NCBI GenBank assembly: GCA_002254365.1
Contig: NIUT01000091.1
Coordinates: 1-36,155, forward strand
Reading direction: 5' to 3'
DNA length: 36,155 bases
Origin: Nitrospira sp. UW-LDO-01
GTDB taxonomy: Bacteria > Nitrospirota > Nitrospiria > Nitrospirales > Nitrospiraceae
A program made the position numbers and the translations under genes. The notes beneath the pieces were generated by a model. That model was not told the DNA's origin, searched no databases, and saw only the letters and a list, made by a program, of their open reading frames with translations. Positions 28,921-36,155 of the stretch are shown here, piece by piece. Position 1 is the first letter of the stretch. Each line of letters begins with the position of its first letter.

Positions 28921-29907
28921 GTGATTGACGTTCACAACATTACGAAGCGGTACGGCCATCACACGGCCATTGATCGTGTCACCTTTTCTGTCGCGAAGGG
29001 AGAGGTGCTGGCCTTTCTTGGCCCCAACGGGGCCGGCAAGACGACGACGATGCGGATTCTGACCGGTTTCATGCCCGCGACAGAAGGCACGGCACGCGTC
29101 GCAGGGTTCGACTGTACTGATCAACCCTTGGAGGTGAAGCGGCAGATCGGGTATCTCCCGGAAACGCCGCCGGTCTACCAGGAACTGACCGTCACGGAGT
29201 ATCTGACCTTCGTCGGACAACTTCGTGGCATGACAGGACCAAACCTTACCTCGGCACTCGACCAATCCATCGAACGACTTGAGCTGGGTACTGTACGGCA
29301 CCGACTGATCGGGAACCTCTCCCGTGGCTATCGCCAACGCGTAGGGTTGGCACAGGCATTGTTGCATGATCCTCCGGTCCTGATTCTCGACGAGCCGACT
29401 GTGGGCCTCGACCCAAAACAGATCATTGAGATCCGTGAACTCATCAAGAGCCTCGCCGGCTCGCATTCCGTCATTCTCAGCACCCATATCCTGCCCGAGG
29501 CGACGGCCGTCTGCCAGCGCGTAGTCATCATCAACAAGGGTCGGATCGTCGCGGAAGATACCCCTGAGCAATTGTCGGCACGCCTCCGTCAGTCGGAAAA
29601 AGTCTCACTGACGCTGAAGTCCTGCCCTGTCGACTGTGAGGCGAAACTGCGGGCAATCCCAGGCGTGTTGCATGTGCTCCCCGGACAGGGAGGCGGCACC
29701 TTCCTTATCGAATGTGAGTTAGGTCGTGACCTGCGCGACGAACTTGCACGTGTCGCCGTGACGAACCAATGGGGGCTACTCGAACTCCGAACGGTATCCA
29801 TGACCTTGGAAGACGTCTTCCTCCAGCTGACGCGTCACGAAGACCATTCCACCGAAACCACAGAGGCCACGGTGAGCCTGGCCGCGACTGATAGCACGGA
29901 CAGGTAG
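28921..29907 (+). CDS. ABC transporter ATP-binding protein (GldA-like)
   Basis: This 328-residue protein is the motor of an ABC-2-type exporter. Walker A GPNGAGKT is at 34-41, and the signature LSRGYRQRVGLAQAL, Walker B VLILDEPTVGLDP and the switch His in ILSTHILPEA are all present. The C-terminal 100 residues are the extension common in GldA/NosF/DrrA-type subunits. The start is a GTG with no clear ribosome binding site. No better start lies between the upstream stop and the conserved IDVHNITKRYG. It is the first gene of the operon, 7 bases before the permease. Confidence 0.92.
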   Translation: MIDVHNITKRYGHHTAIDRVTFSVAKGEVLAFLGPNGAGKTTTMRILTGFMPATEGTARVAGFDCTDQPLEVKRQIGYLPETPPVYQELTVTEYLTFVGQLRGMTGPNLTSALDQSIERLELGTVRHRLIGNLSRGYRQRVGLAQALLHDPPVLILDEPTVGLDPKQIIEIRELIKSLAGSHSVILSTHILPEATAVCQRVVIINKGRIVAEDTPEQLSARLRQSEKVSLTLKSCPVDCEAKLRAIPGVLHVLPGQGGGTFLIECELGRDLRDELARVAVTNQWGLLELRTVSMTLEDVFLQLTRHEDHSTETTEATVSLAATDSTDR

Positions 29908-29914
29908 GAAGCGT

Positions 29915-30685
29915 ATGACCCCAGTGCAAGCCATCATTGCCAAGGAACTACGCGTCTACTTTGTCTCGCCCATTGTCTATGTGGTCGGCGCGGTTTTTCT
30001 GCTGATTTTTGGGCTGCTGTCCTACCTCTACGTCGGATTCGCGGGCGCGCAAGCCATCCAGTTAATGCAAATGCAAGGCGGACCGGCGCAGATCAACCTA
30101 AATGACCTGGTCTTTCGGAATCTCTTTGCGAGCATGCGAATCGTGCTCGTGATCATCTTGCCTATCTTGACCATGCGATTGTTCGCAGAAGAGCGCAAAT
30201 TGCGAACGTTCGAATTTTTGCTGACCTCGCCGTTGAGGGTCAGTGACATCGTGGTCGGCAAATTTGTCAGTGTATTTGTCATCTATCTTGGTCTGGTCGG
30301 ACTTACCACATTGGTCCCGACCGTGCTGATGCTCTTCAGCGACTTTGACTGGAATCCCATCTGGACCGGCTATCTCGGCCTGGTGCTGCTGGGAGCGCTG
30401 TTTCTCTCCGTGGGCCTGTTCGCATCGGCCGTCACGGAAAACCAAATCGTTGCCGCCTTCGTCAGCTTCGGCCTGTTGCTCACGATTTGGTTGATCGCCG
30501 GACTAGGCAGCCTCTTCGGAGATACCACCGCGGGTCATCTCATCTCCTACCTGTCCTACATGGAACACTACGAACGCCTCGTTCGGGGACTGATCGACAC
30601 GAGCGACCTGATGTACTTCGGAAGCGGCCTCGTGCTCATGCTGTTCTTGACACATCGAGTCGTGGAATCGACCAGCTGGAAATGA
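29915..30685 (+). CDS. ABC-2-type transporter permease (GldF-like)
   Basis: The 256-residue inner-membrane protein has about six hydrophobic segments, including VYVVGAVFLLIFGLLSYLYV, YLGLVLLGALFLSVGLFASA and VAAFVSFGLLLTIWLIAGLG. The conserved FAEERKLRTFEFLLTSPL loop is typical of the GldF/NosY ABC-2 group. It would pair with the ATPase just upstream. Its stop overlaps the start of the next gene (ATGA), so translation is coupled. The exported substrate cannot be told from sequence. Confidence 0.9.
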   Translation: MTPVQAIIAKELRVYFVSPIVYVVGAVFLLIFGLLSYLYVGFAGAQAIQLMQMQGGPAQINLNDLVFRNLFASMRIVLVIILPILTMRLFAEERKLRTFEFLLTSPLRVSDIVVGKFVSVFVIYLGLVGLTTLVPTVLMLFSDFDWNPIWTGYLGLVLLGALFLSVGLFASAVTENQIVAAFVSFGLLLTIWLIAGLGSLFGDTTAGHLISYLSYMEHYERLVRGLIDTSDLMYFGSGLVLMLFLTHRVVESTSWK

Positions 30686-32205
30686 AACTCCAATCTTTTC
30701 CCCTCGGCATTCTTGGAATCCTGCTCGGCATCGGCGGCATGGTCGCCTACAGCCTTCGACCGGATTGGCTCTGGGCTGTGACCATCTCAGAAGGCTTCGC
30801 ACTGGCCTGCCTGGTCTCGTTCTTTGTGCTCCATTTTGAAGCCGTCAAGGCTTTCTCCGGTCGGCGCTCAACCAAGATGGGATTGAACAGCGTTCTACTG
30901 ATCGTACTCTTCACGAGCATTCTCGTGATTCTAAATTTTCTGGCGGCACGGCATTCCATCAGATGGGATCTCTCGGAAAACCAGAACTTCACCCTCGCGC
31001 CCCAAACCTATCGGGTGCTTCGGACCCTCCCGCGAGACGTCAAGATCACGGTCTTCACCCGCGAAAAAGACCCTGGCTATCAAGCCTTCAAAGAGCGCTT
31101 GGAGAGTTATCGGCAAGCTTCGACCAAGCTGAGCGTGGAATTCATCGATCCTGAAAAGCAACCAAAGATGGCCCAGACCTACGGCATCTTTCGGACCGAC
31201 ACGGCCATCTTCGAGAGCAACGGACAGACGATCCGCGTGACGTCCCCCTCAGAAATCGAGCTGACAAGCGCATTGATCCGAATCTCCAAGGACTCAAAAA
31301 AGCGGATCGTCTTCGTTGAGGGCCACAGTGAGCTGAACGTCGAGGACAAAGACCGGAATGGTTTGTTCATTGCGAAGGAAGCCTTGATCCGCCAAGGGTA
31401 CGACGTTGGGACGGTCTCGCTCCTGAAGGAAGCTACCGTGCCGGACCATACGTCTGTATTGGTCCTCGCCGGCCCACGTCGCTCCGTCATAAAAGAGGAA
31501 CAGGATCGCATTCACGCATATGTTGAGAAGGGTGGCCATCTGTTGGTCTTGGCCGATCCCGATACGCAGACGGGACTCGAGACACTGCTCGCCCGATGGG
31601 GGTTAGGCCTGGGCTCCGGCGTCCTGGTGGATCTCCAAGATCGGTTAGCGCAGGGAGACCTCACCGCCCTGCTGGTGAGAACGTTTACGGAACATGAGAT
31701 CACGCAAGACCTCACCTCAGCCGTGCTGTTACCGCTGTCACGACACATCACCTTCGACGAGCAGACTGGCAAAGACTGGGACTTTGTTCCCCTCGCCAGA
31801 ACTTCGCCCAACAGCTGGGCCGAAACGAATATGCAAGGCCGCGTGGTGAGCCTGAGTGAAAAAGAAGACGTCAAGGGACCACTTCCGATGGCAACCGCAC
31901 TGTCGCCCAAGAAGGCCCCGGAGGAAGGCAAACCTCACCCATCCATTGTGGTGATCGGCAACTCCACCTTCGCCTCCAATGCCTTTTTCAATTTTCCCGG
32001 CAATAGCGACTTTTTCCTCCGTACAATCAGTTGGTTGGCTGAGGAACGGGACTTGATCTCTATCGCACCACGAGAACCGGCGCTGCACCCCTTTACGCCC
32101 AATCCCACACAGGAGCGCGCGTTGATTTACATCCAGGTCGTCTTGTTGCCGCTCATGACCTTCCTGACCGGGCTTATCGTGTGGAGAAAACGCCGACGAT
32201 TATGA
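30682..32205 (+). CDS. GldG-like ABC auxiliary membrane protein
   Basis: This 507-residue protein has an N-terminal set of three hydrophobic helices (the third VLLIVLFTSILVILNFLAAR). A large periplasmic domain of the GldG/ABC_transp_aux type follows (LSENQNFTLAPQTYRVLRTL, IVFVEGHSELNVED, VIGNSTFASNAFFN). A single C-terminal transmembrane helix and the positive tail RKRRRL end it. In Bacteroidota GldG works with GldA and GldF in gliding and type IX secretion. Many non-gliding bacteria carry the same set with no known role. The ATG overlaps the permease stop, and the frame is open further upstream within that gene. Confidence 0.88.
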   Translation: MKLQSFPLGILGILLGIGGMVAYSLRPDWLWAVTISEGFALACLVSFFVLHFEAVKAFSGRRSTKMGLNSVLLIVLFTSILVILNFLAARHSIRWDLSENQNFTLAPQTYRVLRTLPRDVKITVFTREKDPGYQAFKERLESYRQASTKLSVEFIDPEKQPKMAQTYGIFRTDTAIFESNGQTIRVTSPSEIELTSALIRISKDSKKRIVFVEGHSELNVEDKDRNGLFIAKEALIRQGYDVGTVSLLKEATVPDHTSVLVLAGPRRSVIKEEQDRIHAYVEKGGHLLVLADPDTQTGLETLLARWGLGLGSGVLVDLQDRLAQGDLTALLVRTFTEHEITQDLTSAVLLPLSRHITFDEQTGKDWDFVPLARTSPNSWAETNMQGRVVSLSEKEDVKGPLPMATALSPKKAPEEGKPHPSIVVIGNSTFASNAFFNFPGNSDFFLRTISWLAEERDLISIAPREPALHPFTPNPTQERALIYIQVVLLPLMTFLTGLIVWRKRRRL

Positions 32206-32358
32206 TGAATCTGCTTTCCACACTCTTCTCTGCAAGATGGTCACAACGGCTGTCCGATGAGGCCACAGCCAGTGAAAGGCCAGGGCGTACCCCCTGGGAT
32301 ACGTTAAGGATCTGGACGATGCCCGAATGCAGCTGGCGGCGATTTTCACCATCCTGAT
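32206..32358 (+). other. Intra-operon segment, candidate degenerate dispersed element
   Basis: These 153 bases separate the GldG-like and DUF4340 genes in an otherwise tightly packed operon. They can form two hairpins: GGCTGT/ACAGCC, then CCAGGG/CCCTGG. One frame encodes 51 residues from the ATG at 32202, overlapping the upstream stop, to a TGA at 32355-32357, one base before the DUF4340 ATG. Another frame reads YPLGYVKDLDDARMQLAAIF. Both translations remind me of short hypothetical ORFs repeated in intergenic regions of related genomes. I think an old repeat insertion is likelier than a gene, but I could not test this. Confidence 0.35.
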
Positions 32359-33738
32359 ATGCGTTATTGGCCTACACTCCTGATGTTGGTGATCCTGGCT
32401 GGACTGGCTGGCTATCTCTACCTGGTCGAGTTTCCCGCCAAGCAACAGGAAGAAAAGCAGGAGACGGCACAGAAGCAACTCCTCCCGTTCCCGGAAACCG
32501 CCATCACAGGCCTCTCCGTCACCACCGCTCAGGGTCCGATTGAGCTGAAGCTGACCGAACCGGGGAAGTGGTCCATCGTAGCTCCACTTCGGACCGAGGC
32601 GGATACACGCGAGGTTCAGGCCCTCGTTCGCGCGCTGGTTACAGGAACCGTGACAAGAACTCTGGAGGACCAGACCACACAGCTAGCCCCGTTCGGTCTT
32701 GAACCGCCGGTGACCACCCTCACGGTGACAGCGGGCACCAGACAGGAAACGATTTCCATCGGCGACAGCGGCCCCCTGTCCAATACCCTCTACGTCTTGA
32801 GGAAGTCGGATCATCGCATCCTCTTAACGAGCCTGGCCCCGAAAGATTTTGTCAATAAGTCCTTGATGACCTTTCGGCGAAAGGAGCTGTTGAAGTTTGT
32901 TCAAAATGATATCGAGCGGGTTCGCCTGACCTATCCGACGACCGAAATCGTGATCTACAACATGGCGAAGGATAAGCCCAAACCTTCGTGGAAAATCCGG
33001 TATCCGATCGAAGCCGAAGCGGATCAAAACGAAGTTCGGTCATTGATGTTCCGCCTGGAGGACCTGAAGGCGCTCGGCATCATCGATCCGGGTCCTGAAC
33101 GAGACAGCATGGCCAAAACCTTGACGACACCAAAATTAAAGGTCACCCTGCATACAACCGCCGGGGACCAATCGGTCCGACTCTACCAGCCGGACCCACA
33201 AAAAGGGGAAGCCATCGCAGAAACCACACCGGACGCGCCGCTCTATCGCATTAACCCGGGACTGATCAGGGACCTGACGAAAGACCTCTTCATTCTTCAA
33301 GACAAGCGACTCTTCGGCCTCGACTACACGGATGTGGCCATGCTCTCGGTCAAGACCAGGGATCAGGAATACGTGTTGATCAACCAGAGCGGAGAGTGGG
33401 TCCTGGAAGACCAGCCCACGGAGAAGGTCAGCCAAGAAGTGGCAGACCTGTTTGTCAGTCGGGTGGCCAATCTACCGGCGGAAGAACGGGTCATGAAACA
33501 ATCCGGTCCGCTCGCCCCCTATGGGCTCCTATCTCCGGCCGCAGAGTTTGTCGCGACAGCGAAGGACGGCAAGACCGCGGGAAGACTTACGTTGGGCAGC
33601 CAAGCAGGGAATCTCCTCTATGCAACCGGCCAACGACTCTCCGGTTTGTTTCAAGTGCGCCCGGACCTCCTGACCCAGATTCCCTCTAAAACCGAGCTCC
33701 TCGGCAAGGTGCCGAGCGGAACGCCGTCACGGCAGTAG
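32359..33738 (+). CDS. DUF4340 membrane-anchored protein
   Basis: This 459-residue protein has one N-terminal transmembrane segment (LLMLVILAGLAGYLYLVEF), so it is probably periplasmic and inner-membrane anchored. The rest is an internally repeated beta-rich DUF4340 region. Similar blocks recur, for example GKWSIVAPLRTEADTREVQA, SWKIRYPIEAEADQNEVRS and GEWVLEDQPTEKVSQEVADL, each followed by a segment with APFGLEPP- or APYGLLSP-like turns. DUF4340 genes often follow GldG-like genes, which supports membership of this exporter operon. The biochemical role is unknown. Confidence 0.88.
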   Translation: MRYWPTLLMLVILAGLAGYLYLVEFPAKQQEEKQETAQKQLLPFPETAITGLSVTTAQGPIELKLTEPGKWSIVAPLRTEADTREVQALVRALVTGTVTRTLEDQTTQLAPFGLEPPVTTLTVTAGTRQETISIGDSGPLSNTLYVLRKSDHRILLTSLAPKDFVNKSLMTFRRKELLKFVQNDIERVRLTYPTTEIVIYNMAKDKPKPSWKIRYPIEAEADQNEVRSLMFRLEDLKALGIIDPGPERDSMAKTLTTPKLKVTLHTTAGDQSVRLYQPDPQKGEAIAETTPDAPLYRINPGLIRDLTKDLFILQDKRLFGLDYTDVAMLSVKTRDQEYVLINQSGEWVLEDQPTEKVSQEVADLFVSRVANLPAEERVMKQSGPLAPYGLLSPAAEFVATAKDGKTAGRLTLGSQAGNLLYATGQRLSGLFQVRPDLLTQIPSKTELLGKVPSGTPSRQ

Positions 33739-33768
33739 CACGAATCCTATCTGTTAGCTATGCTATTT

Positions 33769-33789
33769 AAGTACCTGAATCAGGTACTT
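33769..33789. repeat. Perfect palindrome after the exporter operon
   Basis: AAGTACCTG (33769-33777) and CAGGTACTT (33781-33789) are perfect 9-base arms around AAT. Only a very short T run follows, so it would be a weak terminator for the DUF4340 gene. Its right arm overlaps the -35 box of the candidate promoter at 33788-33817, which fits an operator better. Confidence 0.5.
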
Positions 33790-33817
33790 GACCTGACTAG
33801 TACAATTCCGCTATACG
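33788..33817 (+). promoter_or_regulatory. Candidate promoter of the beta-sandwich lipoprotein gene
   Basis: TTGACC (33788-33793) and TATACG (33812-33817) are 18 bases apart. The palindrome at 33769-33789 overlaps the -35 box. Transcription would start near 33824, about 140 bases before the ATG at 33963. Apart from the palindrome, nothing else is seen in the gap 33739-33962. Confidence 0.35.
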
Positions 33818-33962
33818 TTCACCCCGTACCAATCGAGCTATCTGGCAGTGCGCAACAAGGTCGAGTGATTTCGTCACCCCTAAACGCTACAGTTTGGATT
33901 CACAACCCGTGACCAAACACATCCTTAACGATCCTCTCCAACAGAAAGTGAGCGGTTCCACT

Positions 33963-36155
33963 ATGACGCATCCACGCACCCGTACCGGACGATCTCTCAT
34001 TGGACTGGTCCTGGTTCTAATGGGCTTGAGCGCCTACGGCTGCGGGGACACAGGCACCCAAAGCCAACCGGCGGAGCTTGGAGACCTGTCCGCCTCCGCT
34101 GGCATACTGGAACCAAAATTCAACTCTGCAACAACTGCCTACACCGTGAAATTGTTTGGCACTGAAGCGAGCACGACTATCACTGTTCGCCCTCAAGTCG
34201 CTGGTGACAGCGTACGAATCAACAACCAGGAGAGAACAAGTCAGACCGTTACTCTCGCCTCGGTAGGGGCATTTGAGGATCTCACTATCCTCGTCACCGA
34301 TACAGGTGCAGGAGGCACGTCAAAGTCCTACACCATTCGGGTAAGCAGAGAGGCTGAAGATACGACCTTACAGGCGCTATCCTCCTCGGATGGAACCGTG
34401 GCCCCATCCCCTTTCGACAAGAGCAAGTCAGAGCAATCAATTAATGACATCGGCAACAACGTCACAAGCATCACGCTCACTGCTACCAAGTCTGACCCCA
34501 ATACCGTGATGGTGATTAAGTCGCCCAGTGGTGAAGTGACTGTCTCCGCGGGAACTGCGAAAGGAGAAGCGATTGTTCCGCTTGGCGCACCAGGATCCGC
34601 CATAACGGTTCCAATCGTCATCACCGGGCCGAAAGGGGGCGAAAGCACCTACAAAGTTACTATCAATCGTGGAGCATCGGACAATAACTTCTTAAAAACC
34701 TTTTCCATTTCACCAGGGATAGATATCAAGAATGTTACCCAGCTCACCTATAACGTCAATGTAGAGAGTAATGTCGGTCAAGTCACGGTCAGCGCAACGC
34801 TGCAAGACTCGACTGCAAGCATGACAGTCAATGGAAAGCCTACCAAGCCAGGAGAAAAGCAGACCATTACCTTAAAAGACCCTGGTGTTGCCCCCTCGCG
34901 AACGGACATCGACATCATCGTGACGGCTGAGAATCAGGCCAAGAATGCTTACAAGATAACTGTTATTCGTGCGGCCCTAAACGGGAACAATAATCTCAAG
35001 AGCCTATCCATTTCACCAGGGAAACTAGACTTTAAGGTTAACCAGCCCACCTACGACGTCAATGTGGGCAGCGGGGTGCGGACGGTCGAGGTCACAGCAA
35101 CACCGCAAGACTCGAAGGCGAGCATGACTATTAATGGGCAGCTTACTAAGCCCGGGGAGAAGCGGACCATTATCTTAAAAGACCCTGGTGTTGCCCCCTC
35201 GCAAACCGACATCGACATCATCGTGACGGCTGAGAATCGGACCACAAATTCCTATAAGATAAAGGTCTTTCGTGCCGCCCTAAACGGGGATACAGACCTC
35301 GGGCGCTTGACTGTATCCCCAGGCAATTTGACTTTCGATCCAAACGATCAGGAGTACACTGTCAGCCTCTTGAGCAATGTGACCAGTGTGGTGATAACCG
35401 CAGCGCCTAAGGATAGCACTGCAACAGTAACAGTTAATGGGCAACCCAGCCCAACCGACATTACTATTGGGGCTCCAGGGCCAGAAGTCCGGATCACTGT
35501 ACCGATCGTGGTGACTGCCCAGAACCAAAAGGACAAAAAAACCTACAACATATTCTTTATCCGTGCTGCCCTTGGTGGGAACAATAATCTACAGAGCTTG
35601 GCTGTGTCACAGCCTGGTCTCTCTCCCTCGCCCTTTAGAGCAGATAGGACGGTGTACACACTGGATGTGGGAAGCAACGTTGACAACATCACAGTGACAG
35701 CTACGCCTCAAGATACGGGCGCAAGTATGAGCATAAAAGTGAACAATGGGGCCCCAAGCACGATCACTGCCGGACAGGCTAGCCCCGCTATCTCACTGGC
35801 ACCAGGACCATCGAGTACGGAAATAGAAGTTATCGTAAAAGCACAGAATCAAAGCGAGAAGCCATACCTCATCACCGTTACTCGCGCGGCGCCTTCAAGT
35901 AATGCCAATCTATCGGCGTTGAGTGTGACGGCAGGTACCGCAGTGACACCTCTTTCATCGCCATTTGATTCGAACACCGTCACCGTGGCGCCCGAGGTTG
36001 GAGAAGTTGTCGTCCGCGCCACCAAGGACGATGCGACTGCGACCATGGCTATTGGCAGTGTCACGGTCCCGCCAGGGACAGCGTCAGGGCAATCGACTTT
36101 CACCCTGAATGGTGCAGGGGGCGAGCCCACACCAATATCAGTCACTGTGACTGCT
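33963..36155 (+). CDS. Cadherin-like beta-sandwich repeat lipoprotein, 3' end missing
   Basis: The frame stays open for 731 codons and runs off the window. The N-terminus (SLIGLVLVLMGLSAYGC) is a lipoprotein signal with probable lipidated Cys27, though the lipobox AYGC is imperfect. About seven domains of 90-105 residues follow, each with L-x-x-L-S-V-S-x-G near the start, YTVNV, VTATPQDS-like and YxITVxRAA at the end. This is the cadherin-like beta-sandwich pattern (PF12733). It is probably a long surface or periplasmic rod for adhesion or scaffolding. A GTG at 33948 is an in-frame alternative start, and the ribosome binding site is weak. It lies downstream of the exporter operon but appears to have its own promoter. 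Confidence 0.88.
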   Translation, partial: MTHPRTRTGRSLIGLVLVLMGLSAYGCGDTGTQSQPAELGDLSASAGILEPKFNSATTAYTVKLFGTEASTTITVRPQVAGDSVRINNQERTSQTVTLASVGAFEDLTILVTDTGAGGTSKSYTIRVSREAEDTTLQALSSSDGTVAPSPFDKSKSEQSINDIGNNVTSITLTATKSDPNTVMVIKSPSGEVTVSAGTAKGEAIVPLGAPGSAITVPIVITGPKGGESTYKVTINRGASDNNFLKTFSISPGIDIKNVTQLTYNVNVESNVGQVTVSATLQDSTASMTVNGKPTKPGEKQTITLKDPGVAPSRTDIDIIVTAENQAKNAYKITVIRAALNGNNNLKSLSISPGKLDFKVNQPTYDVNVGSGVRTVEVTATPQDSKASMTINGQLTKPGEKRTIILKDPGVAPSQTDIDIIVTAENRTTNSYKIKVFRAALNGDTDLGRLTVSPGNLTFDPNDQEYTVSLLSNVTSVVITAAPKDSTATVTVNGQPSPTDITIGAPGPEVRITVPIVVTAQNQKDKKTYNIFFIRAALGGNNNLQSLAVSQPGLSPSPFRADRTVYTLDVGSNVDNITVTATPQDTGASMSIKVNNGAPSTITAGQASPAISLAPGPSSTEIEVIVKAQNQSEKPYLITVTRAAPSSNANLSALSVTAGTAVTPLSSPFDSNTVTVAPEVGEVVVRATKDDATATMAIGSVTVPPGTASGQSTFTLNGAGGEPTPISVTVTA
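34681..35283 (+). repeat. Tandem pair of nearly identical beta-sandwich domains
   Basis: Two consecutive domains of about 100 codons share KPGEK, the segment LKDPGVAPS and TDIDIIVTAEN. At DNA level 34872-34935 matches 35175-35238 at 62 of 64 bases, an offset of 303 bases. The other domains in the protein are far less alike, so this is a recent duplication or homogenisation of one unit. Confidence 0.85.

Noticed and set aside
32225..32300. Possible hammerhead-like core (CCGATGA followed by GTGAAA) in the intra-operon segment
   Set aside because: The CUGANGA box is altered, extra bases lie between the stem and GAAA, and no consistent stems I and III can be formed. The resemblance is probably chance.
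34328..34648. Minus-strand frames opposite the repeat lipoprotein (also at 35051-35245, 35280-35536 and 35849-36145)
   Set aside because: The plus-strand frame is continuous for 731 codons with consistent domain repeats. The minus-strand frames are mirror shadows of the repeats.

Overview
The window looks like chromosomal DNA from a Nitrospirota bacterium, most likely Nitrospira. This rests on recalled protein similarity, GC-rich codon use, Gram-negative traits (lipoproteins, RlpA) and gene order. It is an inference, since no database was searched. The first 21 kb is conserved housekeeping DNA. The rest is accessory or poorly characterised.

Positions 1-17181, minus strand, hold one long transcription-translation block. 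Read in its own direction it runs: promoter, tRNA-Tyr, tRNA-Gly, tRNA-Thr, tuf, rpmG, tRNA-Trp, secE, nusG, rplK, rplA, rplJ, rplL, rpoB, rpoC, then a perfect sigma70-type promoter, rpsL, rpsG, fusA, and the first codons of a second tuf. The two tuf copies are identical over the 108 bases that can be compared. The most unusual point is that rplJ (L10) has no stop codon. It reads in frame into rplL (L7/L12), whose own ribosome binding site and ATG are intact.

Positions 17207-21427, minus strand, carry a putative exported HExxH metallopeptidase, a UvrD/PcrA-family helicase, a DUF4112 membrane protein and a small DUF6869-like protein. Positions 21561-26475, plus strand, carry an unrecognised helical protein, a GT35 alpha-glucan phosphorylase, an exported HEAT-repeat protein and a membrane-anchored coiled-coil protein. 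A second HEAT-repeat protein, a small basic protein and the RlpA lipoprotein lie on the minus strand at 26477-28428.

Positions 28921-33738, plus strand, form a GldA/GldF/GldG-like ABC exporter operon ending in a DUF4340 gene. It is interrupted by a 153-base segment that resembles a degenerate dispersed element. From 33963 to the window end runs an unfinished lipoprotein gene built of cadherin-like beta-sandwich repeats, two of which were recently duplicated. Candidate promoters and inverted repeats fill the larger gaps (28429-28920 and 33739-33962). No CRISPR array, insertion sequence, prophage or rRNA gene was seen.
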